A DNA stretch of 64,000 bases from Gliomastix tumulicola. Taxonomy: Eukaryota > Ascomycota > Sordariomycetes > Hypocreales > Bionectriaceae. Position 1 is the first letter of the stretch; every line of letters begins with the position of its first letter. A program made the translations under genes and the position numbers. Below the pieces are notes generated by a model, which worked only from the letters and a program-made list of their open reading frames with translations, was not told where the DNA came from and made no database searches. The stretch covers positions 1,674,001-1,738,000 of the forward strand of contig BCHX01000004.1 in assembly GCA_001599755.1 (NCBI GenBank), read 5' to 3'. Shown here piece by piece: positions 51,328-62,718 of the stretch.

Positions 51328-51722
51328 GCTTAGTACTTTATATATATTACTAATATATAAATAGAAGTTTTATAATATATAATTAAATTAACTCTAAAAT
51401 AATATTATAGTAGCTGCCTTACCTTATAATAATAGCTTAACCTTATAGAGGTTAACTTTATAGAGGTTAACCTTATAAAGGTAGATCTTATAGAGGTAAA
51501 AGTAATAGAGGCTGCTTACTTTAATTAAAGCTACACTAATTAAGGTAGCTAGATTAAGGTAGCTTAGGTGAAGGTAAAGGCTGCTAGAAGAGGTAGGACT
51601 TAGTAGTCTAATTAGCTAAGGCCTAGAGATATAGAGAGGTACTAATAGCTCCTCTACCTAGTACTTTATATATACTACTATTATATAAATAAATATTTTA
51701 TATTATATAATTAGACTTACTT
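51328..51722 (-). mobile_element. Composite MITE remnant (M2 end joined to truncated M1)
   Basis: 51,328-51,394 matches one terminus of M2 (ends ATTAAATTAACTC). From about 51,392 it continues as reverse-oriented M1 from the TCTGTAAAA region to a decayed terminus GACTTACTT at 51,722. The other M1 half is missing. Either a recombination between families or an M2 end formed by nested insertion and deletion. Confidence 0.6.
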
Positions 51723-51984
51723 TAATAATTTAAGTTTATAAATATAACTTTATATATTAAAAATATAAAGCTACTATAAATTAATTAAAGATTTTTACTA
51801 AAATCTTTATAAAATTTTATTTAAATTAAAGTAGAAATTAATTAATAATTTACTCTTTTTTTTAATATTAATAATTTAATTATATAATTACTTTAAAATA
51901 TTAAAACTTTAGGAATTAAATTTTAATCTTTAGCTACTTTTTAAAATTAGCTTAAATAATATTATTAAAATTATAATTTTATTA

Positions 51985-52518
51985 GAGTAGGTCTAATCGC
52001 ACAATGTAAAATATCTAATTGCATAATATGGCCTGTGCGAGCCACTAGCGTTGTAGCGCCTCGTACCGTAGACCCATTATTCTGCGGGCCAAGGCGCTGG
52101 AAATAGCCTGGCCCGGCCCTACAGCGCCTAGGCCCCTATAATTACAGTGGCTAGGCCTCTGTAAAACAGTGTTGCGGCAGCCGCCTTGCCTTATAACAAT
52201 AGCCCGACCTTGCAGAGGCCAACCTTGTAGAGGCAGACCTTGCAGAGGCCAACCTTGCAGAGGCAGACCTTGCAGAGGCAGACCTTGCAGAGGCAGAGGT
52301 GATAGAGGCTGCCTGCCTTAATTGAGGCCACGCTGATTGAGGCAGCCGGATTGAGGCAGCCTGGGTGAAGGTAGAGGCCGCTGGAAGAGGCTGGGCCCAG
52401 GTAGTCTAATTAGCTGAGGCCTAGAGGTATAGAGGTACTGAGAGCCCCCCTGCCTAGCGCTTTGCACGTGCCACTATTATGTGAATAGATATTTTATATT
52501 TTGTGATTAGACCTACTC
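51985..52518 (-). mobile_element. M1 MITE, reverse orientation, 534 bp, little decayed
   Basis: The best-preserved M1 copy: termini GAGTAGGTCTAATCGCA... and ...GTGATTAGACCTACTC, six 15-bp units (CAGACCTTGCAGAGG type) and two 14-bp units (GGCAGCCGGATTGA type). An 8-bp stem AGGCGCTG (52,092-52,099) / CAGCGCCT (52,122-52,129) lies inside. Flanking octamers TTTTATTA and TATATATA do not match. It sits exactly at the edge of copy 2 of the dispersed duplication. Confidence 0.92.
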
Positions 52519-52623
52519 TATATATACTATAGGTTCTTATAGCCTAAAGTATATATAAATAATAATTTTTAGGTATTTACCTATATTATATAATTAACTA
52601 TATTATAGTATATATATACCTTA

Positions 52624-54473
52624 CTGCTATTCACTTAATCTCTATATAGACCCTATAATAGAATAGAGATATTATAATATATTAAAATAAATACTCTTTA
52701 TATACTCTTCTATAACTTTATTAATTCTTATTTAAATTAATTAATTTCTATATTATAATAACCACTAAAGATTAGTGAAAGTAATATATTAAAAATATAA
52801 TTAAAATAGTTAATAAGGGCACTAGTATTTAGACTATAAGTACTACCTATAGTATTTTACTATTAATACTCTATAGATAATTAAATAATATAACTAATAT
52901 TAATATAGTAAAGGAGGGTATATAGTAGCTATCTTAAGCCTAAGAGGAAGAGGTTAGGGACTAAATTAAATAAGAAGAAGCCTATAGTTATAGTATTTTA
53001 AAGACTATAATCTAAGACTTTATATAGGTTATTTTATTATATATAGGAGATAAATACCTTATTAGCTTTAATTAGGTTAACTACTTTATTATATAATACC
53101 CCTTACTTAAAGTGAAGTCTAGAATATTAAAGAATATTAGGAGAGTCTAGTTAGTTATATATAAGGCTATTAATACCTTTATTAAGCTACTTAATAGCTT
53201 AATTAAAGAGAAATTAGTTAATATAACTTACCTCTATAACTATAATAAATATAAGCTCTTAGAGTATAAAACTAAGGTTAATAAAGTTATTAGAATAGCT
53301 AGTAATAACTATAGTATTATTTAAAGGAATATAAGCTAGATCTAGGTCTTAATTTTATAGTATATATTAGTTACTAGTAAGAGAACTAGCCCCTATATAG
53401 TTTTAAGTGGTAAGTACCTTAATAGGTAGTAGTATTTAAAGAAGATCCCTCCCTAGGCTTTTAATATTAAGCTAATAAGCTAGATAAACTTAAGGGTATT
53501 TAAAAATTAGTTTATAGAAAGGTTCCTACTAGAAATATAACCTAAAGATAAGTCTCTCTAGTAAATCTTAATCTTAGATAACTTCTAGCTATATATAAAT
53601 ACTAAGATTATATATATAGCTTAGTAGTATTAAATACATCTTCTATACTTACTAGTATATTTATTATATATATTATAGCTACTTAATATTAATATCTTTT
53701 TAGCTCTTTAGTTAGCCTTCTATATATAAACTTATTATTTTTCTAACTTTATAACTTTAGCTCTTATTTAAAAGTAATACTTTATTAATACCTATAATTA
53801 TACCTTAGAGATAGCCTTAACTTTAAAGAATATTAAGGGTGATTTTTAAAGTACTAGTATTTACCTAATAAGTATAGTGTATATTAAGGAAAGCCTTACT
53901 ATATATAAGGGGTATAATATATATAAGGTGTTTAAAATACTAAAAAAAAAGAGGCCCCTAGACTATAATAGCTTTATATATACTCCTTATAGCTAGAAGA
54001 ATATAACTAATTAATTTAAGGGCTTTAAATTAATAATTAAGAAGAGTAATAGACCTTATTAAAATTTACTATAGAAGGTAGTTAATACTATTAACTAATA
54101 GAATACTATAACTACTACTTTATAATATAAGAATACTTATCTTTTAGCCTAGATAGAGAGCCTTAAGTGTCTTAAGTATTAGAGAGTTAAAAAGGACCCT
54201 AATTAGGCTTTTACTTTAGTCTTAAAGATTAAAAAAGTCTAGAATACTTTCTAGGTAGCTATTAACTAGTTTAATAATTAGTTTAACCCTATTATAGAGG
54301 AAGAGGCTAAATTTATTATATTACTAGATAGAGGAGATTATAATAAGTATATATAGTCAGTTTAAAGCCTATAGCTATTTTTCTTTATTTTTAAATTAAA
54401 GGTTAAAGTTATTAATAATATATAATATTAATATTCTATGTTAGGGCCTATGTGAAGATTAGGTGAATAGTGG
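52624..54473 (+). mobile_element. pogo/Fot1-type DNA transposon relic, 1,850 bp
   Basis: The ends are imperfect inverted repeats of about 40 bp (CTGCTATTCACTTAATC... and ...GATTAGGTGAATAGTGG) flanked by TA (52,622-52,623 and 54,474-54,475). Copy 1 of the duplication shows the empty site with a single TA (ACCTTATATCC, near 33,355). Length and TA duplication fit Fot1-like elements of the Tc1/mariner group. On the plus strand around 53,563-53,730 a stop-broken frame reads LILDN...IHLLYL...NIFLAL, resembling the DDE-domain passage ILDNHxSH...HLLxLPPHxxHLLQPLDV of pogo-family transposases. It is a pseudogene: many TAA/TAG stops, mostly derivable from Gln, Trp or Arg codons by RIP. Confidence 0.8.
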
Positions 54474-55290
54474 TATATCCTAGGTCCTATTATACTCCTC
54501 TATAATAACTAATAGTGTAATTATTAGCTTAAGTATTCCTATATAAATACTATAGGTCTTATATAAAGATAAATAATATAATTAATCTATTTATTAGTAT
54601 AAGTATTTCTCTATAAATACCTATAGATTTTATATAAATACTTATAAATACTTATAAAGCTTATATAAAGACTAATTACTTTTCTAATAGTATTAAAGTT
54701 ACTCCTACCACCTAATAAATACTATACTTCTTAGATATATTAATATCTATTAACCTAGTATTAGCTACTAGAGTTAAGGGGCTTAATAAAGGTAAAATAT
54801 ACTTAGTTATTTAAATTTTCTTTATATTATTTAAGTTTATTAACCTTAATACTATAATTTTTACCTTATAATATCTCTACCTAGCCTTATATAGCCTTAT
54901 AATATCTTTATTTAATTTAATACTAAACTTAGGTATTAGCTTAAATTATTAAATTTTAATTTTAAAATCTTAAATTTAAACTTAAATAATAAGCTAAAGT
55001 ATTTAATAATACTATTTATTAATTAAATATTTTATAAAGTTAATAATTAAGTTTACTAATTATAATTTATTATTATTATTACTTATATATTTATTTATTA
55101 TTATTTACTTTTACTTTTATATATATATAAAATTAGTATTTATTTCTTTTAACTATTAATATATACTCTTTTTTTTTTACCTTAATACTTCTACTTATAT
55201 TACTCTTTTACTATATATTAGAGATTATTATATTACTTTATTACTAGTAAATATACCTATTTACTTATTTATACTTTAAAGGAACTTTAA

Positions 55291-56101
55291 ATCCTAGGTT
55301 ACCTAGACCTATTATAATAAGTTTCTATTATTAAATATCTTATTATTAATAATATACTTACTAAATAATAATAATATAATATTAATATTAATAATTATTA
55401 TATTATTAATATTAATATAGGGTAAATTTAAGAGATAATATTAATATTTTAATACTTTTATTTTTATAATAATAATAAATAACTACTAAGTATTATTAAG
55501 TTTATAGATAAAAATACTATTAATATATTTAAATTATATTTAGTTATTAAATTTAATATAATTTTTAACCTTAAATATAAAATATTAAAAGTTACTTTAA
55601 TTATAATTAAAATTAATTAATAAATTTATATTTATTAGAAATTAAAGTAATAAATAATATATTAATTTATAAAGAAGAGCTTTTAATATTACTATAATAA
55701 TTTAAATTTATTAATTATATAAATATTTATTAAGTTATAATTATTAATATAAATACTATAAAGCTAATCTTTAAAGGTTTTAAATATATTTTTAATAAAT
55801 ATTAAAAGTATTATATTATTATTAATAAAATAATATAATACTTAAACTAATTAACTTAAATAACTAAAAATAATTATAATATAATAATCTTTATTATCTT
55901 TAATAAGCTTTTTATCTTCTTTCTTTAAATAAATAAAAAAATATATTAATTAAATTAAAATATAATATAAGTACTTAAATAAAATAAAATACTTCTATTA
56001 GATTTAATAAATTTAAGTAATAAGATTTAGAAAGTTAATATTAAAAACTTCTAAAAAAAATAATAATAAATAATCTATAAACTTATTTTTATTAAAAAAG
56101 T
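55291..56101. other. Unassigned AT-rich segment unique to duplication copy 2
   Basis: About 0.8 kb of decayed sequence absent from copy 1, where an M2 fragment takes its place. No terminal repeats seen. Confidence 0.45.
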
Positions 56102-57273
56102 ATATTTATAATCCTTAAAATTAATTCTATATATTAATATTTTAAATTACCTAAAGATAAAGTAAAATAATATTAATATTATTTAAATAATTTAAATTAA
56201 AATAATATATTTATTTATATTTATTTTTACCTATAAAAATATTAATATTAATAAATAAAAAATACTTAATATAAAATTATAAAAAATAAACTTTAATATA
56301 TATATTTAATTATAAAATAATTATAAATTATATTAATTTATTCTCTTAATTTTAAGTTTATTTTTTTTAGTATTTTATTTTAAATTAAATATTAAATATT
56401 AATATATCCTTAGTATTTTTTTATATAAGTATTTAATATATATAAATAATAAATTTATTAATTAATTTTTTTTCTTTTTTAATTATTTATAAATATATTA
56501 TTTTATTATTTAAATAAAAAATAATATATTATTTATAATAAATAAATTAAATAATTAATAAAAAGATTATTAAAATTATTATAAATTTATTAAAATATTA
56601 AATTTATATAATTAATATTAATATTAATAAATCTTTTTAAGTTTTTAAGAAGTTTAAATATATATTTATTAAAATTTAATATAATTATTATAAATTATAT
56701 TAATATAAATTATATTAAAAATATTATTTAATTAAATTAATTTATTAAAAGATTATTATTTTTTATAATTATAATAAAAGTTTATATTAATTAATTCTTT
56801 AAGTTTAAATTATTAAATTTAAAATATTTTATAATAATATTTTAAAATTATAATTTAATATATTACTTCTTTAATTATAAATTAAATAATTTTAAAATAA
56901 TAATTAATTAATAAATATACTTTAATAATAAATAATTATTAAAGTATTAAATTAAAGATTATAATTTATTTTAAATAAAAAAGAACTTTTATTTATATAA
57001 TATAATATAATATTTTTTATTATTAATAGTTATAAAATAATAAATATAAGTAAATTATAAGCTAGGTTTATTATATTATTATATTTTAAATAAATAATAT
57101 TAAATACTTAAATATTAATAATTTTAAAGATAAAAAAGATCTTTTTAAAATTAAATAATAAAAATATTATACCCTATTATAAATAATAAGCTTTTCTTTA
57201 TATTACTAGTAAAATCTTAATATATTAATATATATCTTAAAGACTATAAGTATACCTTAATATTTATTATATA

Positions 57274-57352
57274 TAGTATTAGGTATCTAGTATTAAGTAT
57301 TTAATATTAAGTATTTAGTATTAGGTGTCTAGTATTAAGTATTAAATATTAG
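57274..57352. repeat. 14-bp tandem array, about 5.6 units
   Basis: Units alternate TAGTATTAGGTATC and TAGTATTAAGTATT with few changes; all differences between units are C/T or G/A except in the last partial unit. Confidence 0.9.
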
Positions 57353-57390
57353 ATTTTAACTCTTAGGGTATTAGAATTAATAATATAAGG

Positions 57391-57505
57391 CTAATATTAA
57401 TATTTAATTAAATAATATAAAAATTAATAATATATAGTTAATATTAGCCTATATTAATATTTAATTAAATAATATAAAAATTAATAATACATAGTTAATA
57501 TTAAC
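57391..57505. repeat. 58-bp tandem duplication
   Basis: Two adjacent copies beginning CTAATATTAATATTTAATT (57,391) and CTATATTAATATTTAATT (57,449), nearly identical through ATAGTTAATATTA. Confidence 0.88.
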
Positions 57506-59414
57506 CTATAGAACTAGTAATAATTAATAGATTACTTAATAAATTAATAATAAAGGTTTAATATTTATTAAGTATTATAAGTATACTTATTAAGATAAGC
57601 TAGTTAATAATTAATTAATAAAATATCTTTTATATAAATAAGCTTATTAATACTTAAGCAAGCTATATATTTATTATATATAATTATATATACTAGGTAT
57701 ACTAGTAAGTCCTACCTATTAATAAGCTATAAACTAGTGAGAATTAACTATATATAGTATAAGTACTATATAAAGGTGGAGAATAAGCTAAGCACTATAT
57801 AAGTATAAAGTGCTTTTAGTTAATACTCTTATTACTATATGAGAACTATAAGTACCTACTAGTAATTTCTACTAAGATATTATTATAAATAAAAGTTATA
57901 AAAGAATTAAAAGATTAATAGGAAATTAATAAAGTTATTAAGTAAAGAATTATATTAAAGGGAAAGACTAAATTCCTTTAATACTTTATTTAATAGAAAG
58001 GTAATAGCCCTAAAGAGAACTATTAAATTAATAAAAAAGAACTTATATAAATAGTAAATAATTTAATTTAATAGTATAAGTAATAATACCTCTTAATAAA
58101 GAATAAAGAAAAGAAATTAAGCTATAATAAATAAGAAATTATTATTTTACTAAAGATAATAATAATATTAAAAATAAATATTTATATTAAGTTATTCTTA
58201 TAATAAATTTAGGATTTACTATAAAATTAAAGAAGGGTAAACCTTTAATATTCTAGCTATTAACTAGGAAATATTATTACTTTATATAATAAATTAAAGA
58301 TTATTACTTAATTTAAATTTATTACTCTAGCTATAATATAATAAACTTATATTTAATATTACTTATTATTTAATTAAAACTTTTATTTAATTATAATATT
58401 CTAGTTTCTATATATTTTAACTTATTTAACTAAGATATACTACTTATAGATAACTTAAACTATCTACTAAGTTAAATATTACTCCCCTTAAATAAAAAGA
58501 TAACTTAATAAATAATTTAATAATTAATAAAATAGTATTATTTATAGCTATTAACTTTATAAATATAAGTATTATTATTTATCTAAGTAAAAATAACTAT
58601 ATAAATAAAGCTAGCTTAACTACTTTAAATATAAGTATTATTTAAGCTATTTATTATAAGTAAATAAAGAGAGTAATATAAATCTTACACTTTAACTAAG
58701 TATTATAGCTTAAGAGCTAAATTAATAAGGTTCTTAATAAAATAAACTTAAATTAAATAATTTAAGCCTTAAGCTACTTATAGTATAATTTAATTAAATA
58801 ACTATATAAAAAGATAAAGAAAATAATTAAAGAATTAATTAAAGCTAATATAATTATTAAGTTAATTAAGCTTAATATATTATACCTTTATATTTTAATA
58901 TATATTATTAACCTCCCTAGTAAACTAAGTAAGTTAAAATATATTTAAATTACTATTAAGGTGGAGAATTATATAGTAATAACTATATATATTATTTATT
59001 TAATAAATAAAAAGTATAAATCTTTTTATATTATAATTTATTAATATTACTAAATAAAATTTATTACTTTTAAAATAAAGCTTATTAATATAAAAATTCT
59101 TATTATAAATTAAGTAAATAATTTAAGTAACTTAACCCTTACTAAAGAATATAATAAATATTATAACTATATCTTTAACTATTAAAAAATACTAAATAAA
59201 CTAATTTAGTGCTTTTTATTATATATAGAGATAATTATAGCTAAGAGATTAACTACTAAATTATTTAATACTATTATAAGTTAACTATTTAATATACCTC
59301 TAGTAGGTTAACTAAATAATTTTATAGTAAGCTAAGTAATTAATACTAGCTAAGTAATTAACATTAGCTAAGTAATTAATACTATTATAGTAATTAATAA
59401 TAATAATAATATTA

Positions 59415-59932
59415 AAGTAAGTCTAATTATATAATATAAAATATTTATTTATATAATAGTAATATATATAAAGCACTAAGTAGGGGAGTTATTAGTACTT
59501 CTTTATACCTCTAGGCCTTAGCTAATTAGACTATTAAGCTCTACCTCTTCTAGTAGCCTTTACCTTCACTTAAGCTACTTTAATTTAGCTACTTTAATTT
59601 AATTACCTTAATTAATATAGCTTTAATTAAAGTAAGTAGCCTCTATTACCTCTATCTCTATAAGGTCTACTTTTATAAGGTTTACCTTTATAAGGTTAAC
59701 CTCTATAAGGTTAAGCTATTATTATAGGTAAGGTAGCTACTATAATACTATTTTATAGAGGTCTAGCTACTATAATTATAAGGGCCTAGGTGCTATAAGG
59801 CTAGGCTAGGCTATTTCTAGCGTCTTAGCTCATAGAATAATAGGTCTATAGTATAAGGCGCTATAATACTAGTAGCTTATATAGGCTATATTATATAATT
59901 AGACTTTTTATATTATATAATTAGACCTACTC
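59415..59932 (+). mobile_element. M1 MITE, 518 bp, strongly decayed
   Basis: The ends are AAGTAAGTCTAAT... (from GAGTAGG) and ...TTAGACCTACTC. The exact 8-bp duplication TAATATTA (59,407-59,414 and 59,933-59,940) survives. It has four 15-bp and three 14-bp units. Confidence 0.9.
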
Positions 59933-60383
59933 TAATATTAAAGAGATTTAATAGCTTATTAAACTAATTTATTTAATAAATTATAATATTTAAAGAATAA
60001 TAAATTTATAAAATCCTATAAATAAAGCTAAAATACTTAAATATATAAAATTATAAGATAAATTTACTAATAAGTATATTTAATATTATATTATTACTTA
60101 TATAAATATAAAATAAGAATATTTTAATATTTAATTAAACTTTATATTTAATAATATAAATAAAAAGTTACTTTAAGACCTTTTAATTTAAGACTTTAAG
60201 ATTTTATTACTAGAGAATAAAATAATTATATAATAAATAATTATATTCTTCTTAAATATTAACTTATTTTTTAAGTTTAAAGATAATATATTTAATATTA
60301 TAAGCTAAATATATTATATACTTTACTTAATTATTATATTAATTAAGTTAAAAGCTTAATATATAATTATTTTAATTAAGATA

Positions 60384-61335
60384 AAGTAAGTTTAATTATA
60401 TAATATAAAAAGTTTAATTATATAATATAGCTTATATAAGCTACTAGTATTATAGCGCCTTATACTATAAACTTATTATTCTATAAGCTAAGGTATTAGA
60501 AATAGCTTAGCCTAGCCTTATAGCGCTTAAGCCCCTATAATTATAATAACTAAGCCTTTATAAAATAATATTATAATAGCTACCTTACCTTATAATAATA
60601 ACTTAACCTTATAGAGGTTAACTCTATAGAGGTAAACCTTATAAAGGTAGAGATAATAGAGGCTACTTGCTTTAATTAAAGCTATACTAATTAAAGTAGC
60701 TAAATTAAAGTAGCCTAAGTGAAAGTAAAAGCTACTAGAAGAGGCTAGGCCTAGGTAGTCTAATAAGTAGGTCTAATTACATAATGTAAAATATTTATTC
60801 ACATAATAGTAGCACATGTAAAGCGCTAGGCAGGGGGGCTCTTAGTACCTCTCTATATCTTTAGGCCTCAGCTAATTAGACTGCCTAGGCCCAGCCTCTT
60901 CCAGCGGCCTCTATTCACCTAGGCTGCCTTAATCCAGCTGCCTTAATCTAGCTGCCTTAATTTGGCTGCCTCTATAAGGTTAACCTCTACAAGGTTGGGC
61001 TATTATTATAAGGCAAGGCGGCTGCCGCAACGCTGTTTTATAGAGGCCCAGCCACTGTAATTATAGGGGCTTAGGCGCTGTAGGGCTGGGCCGGGCTATT
61101 TCCAGCGCCTTAGCTTATAGAATAATAGGTCTATAGTATAAGGCGCTATAACGCTAGTGGCTCGCATAGGCTATATTATGCGATTAGATATTTTACATTA
61201 TGTGATTAGACCTACTTAGTTTAATTAGCTAAGGCCTAGAGATATAAAGAGGTACTAAGAGCCCCTTTACCTAGCGCTTTATATATATTACTATTATATA
61301 AATAGATATTTTATATTATATAATTAGACTTACTA
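60384..61335 (-). mobile_element. M1 MITE, reverse orientation, split by a nested M1
   Basis: Outer element 60,384-60,764 plus 61,226-61,335, about 491 bp without the insertion and its duplicated octamer. Its flanks TTAAGATA (60,376-60,383) and CTAAGATA (61,336-61,343) are an 8-bp duplication with one C/T change. It is heavily decayed. Confidence 0.88.
60765..61217 (+). mobile_element. M1 MITE nested in another M1, 453 bp
   Basis: Termini AAGTAGGTCTAATTACA... and ...GATTAGACCTACTT. The octamers AGTCTAAT (60,757-60,764) and AGTTTAAT (61,218-61,225) are the target duplication inside the outer element with one C/T change. It is less decayed than its host, as expected of the younger insertion. 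The stretch AGCGTGGCCTTAATTAAGG...CCTCTATTACCTCTA present in other copies is missing. Confidence 0.9.
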
Positions 61336-61343
61336 CTAAGATA

Positions 61344-61540
61344 TAGGAGCTTCTACCTAGGATAAATAAAGTAATATAGCTAATAATATAAGTACTACTT
61401 TATAAATTCCACTAAAGTAATAGGATAAATAAATAAATAGAGCAGGAACACTCTATAAATAATAGCTAGACAGTGGACCACTGCTTATAGGCGGAGGTCT
61501 ATTAATTATTAATTTTATATATTATCTTTTATATCTCTAA
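61344..61540. other. AT-rich spacer with a short non-RIPed island
   Basis: About 61,440-61,500 has ordinary composition (GAGCAGGAACACTC, GACAGTGGACCACTGC, GGCGGAGGTC) and includes the palindrome CAGTGG-A-CCACTG at 61,471-61,483. It may be a lone terminus of a Tc1/mariner-like element; no partner terminus was found in the window. Confidence 0.4.
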
Positions 61541-61548
61541 ATTTATTT

Positions 61549-61989
61549 AAGTTAATTTAATTATATATTATAAAACTTCTATTTATATATTAGTGGCATG
61601 TGCGGGCGCTAGGCGTTATACTAACTTATACTATAGACCTATTATTCTATAGGCTAAGGCGCTGGAAATAGCCTAGCCTAGCCCTATAGCGCCGAGGCCC
61701 CTATAATTACAGTGGCTGGGCCTCTATAAAATATTATTATAGTAGCCACCTCGCCTTATAATAGCCTAACCTTATAGAGGTAGACCTTATAGAGGTAGAC
61801 CTTATAGAGGCACCGCCTTAATTAAGGGGGCCTTAATTAAGGCAGGCAGCCTGGGCTTATAGGGGCTAGGTAGTCTAATTAGTTGAAAATTAAAGGTATA
61901 GTAATATACTAATTTCCCTCCCTACTAGCACTTTATATGTGCTACTAATATATAAATAAAAGTTTTATAATATATAATTAAATTAACTT
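61549..61989. mobile_element. M2 MITE, 441 bp
   Basis: The ends are AAGTTAATTTAATTATA... and ...TTAAATTAACTT, with an exact 8-bp duplication ATTTATTT (61,541-61,548 and 61,990-61,997). The interior is less decayed than the ends. The ATTT-type flank extends into a short ATTT repeat on the right, so the duplication is slightly less certain than in other copies. Confidence 0.85.
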
Positions 61990-62399
61990 ATTTATTTATT
62001 TATTTATTTTAATAACTTTATAAAAATAAGTTTATTTTATATAAATTTAAATATATAAATAAAGAAAGGTTAAATTTAATAGTATATAAAATCTTAAAAT
62101 AATATCTTAAAAAATAAGTAAAAAAATAATAAAGATAAAGTAAAAAGGTACTTAAAAAAATATAATAATATTTTAATTAATTAAAAGCTTATAAAAATAA
62201 AGTCTTAATAATAATAAAGATATTTTAATAATTAATATATAGTTAAAAAAGTATAATAATAATATAGCTAAATCTTAAGATATTATAAAGTATTTTATAT
62301 AAGTTTATAAATACTATTTAGCTTTTAGGTTCTTTTAGCCTAAGCCTAAAAGTATTAAATTCTTTTAAGTTTAATAATAGTATTATTTATTAAGTTAAG

Positions 62400-62605
62400 T
62401 ATATTTATTTTATATTTATATAAGACTTAAATTAAACCTAAAAATTCTATAATAACTAAAAGATTAAGGTTAATTTATAAATAAGTTTTAGTTTTTAATA
62501 GTTACTTAGTTTTATATTTATTAAATAGTAGGAAAAAGCTAGTTTTTATTATTTACTATTATTTATTAAAAATAATAATAAGTAGAGTTTAAATAGTTAT
62601 TTTAA
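62400..62605 (-). mobile_element. Fragment of retrotransposon A (terminal region)
   Basis: Matches 26,900-27,080 and 46,230-46,400: the stretch TTAATTTATAAATAAG... through the first bases of the LTR (TATTAAAAATAATAATAAG, about 62,563). It stops inside the LTR where an M1 fragment begins. Edges are approximate. Confidence 0.6.
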
Positions 62606-62609
62606 ATAC

Positions 62610-62718
62610 TTTAGCTTATAATATAATAAATTTATAATATAAAATATTATAATACTAGTAACTTATATAAGTTATATTATATAATTAAATATTTTATATT
62701 ATATAATTAAACTTATTT
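62610..62718 (+). mobile_element. M1 MITE fragment (right end only)
   Basis: A strongly decayed right terminus: TTAGCTTATAATATAATAAA... to ...TAATTAAACTTATTT, alignable with the last 110 bp of the 38,241 copy by C/T and G/A changes. The left part is absent. Confidence 0.6.

Larger units (their letters stand above)
52519..56640. repeat. Dispersed duplication, copy 2 (with pogo-type insertion)
   Basis: Matches 33,249-35,408 in order (52,519-52,623, 54,474-55,290, 56,102-56,640). It is interrupted by the 1,850-bp relic at 52,624 and carries 0.8 kb (55,291-56,101) absent from copy 1. It holds the empty site of the 34,135 MITE at 55,225-55,232. Confidence 0.8.
56641..59406. other. Unassigned AT-rich sequence with two tandem repeats
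   Basis: Decayed sequence. It contains a 14-bp tandem array (57,274-57,352) and a 58-bp tandem pair (57,391-57,505). Around 57,700-57,860 more C and G survive (AAGGTGGAGAATAAGC, AAAGTGCTTTTAG). Retrotransposon origin is possible but I find no LTR pair. Confidence 0.45.

Noticed and set aside
57560..59400. Another LTR retrotransposon between 57.5 and 59.4 kb
   Set aside because: Some strings suggest LTR-like sequence (TATATAAAGGTGGAG near 57,770), but no paired repeat or target duplication was found.
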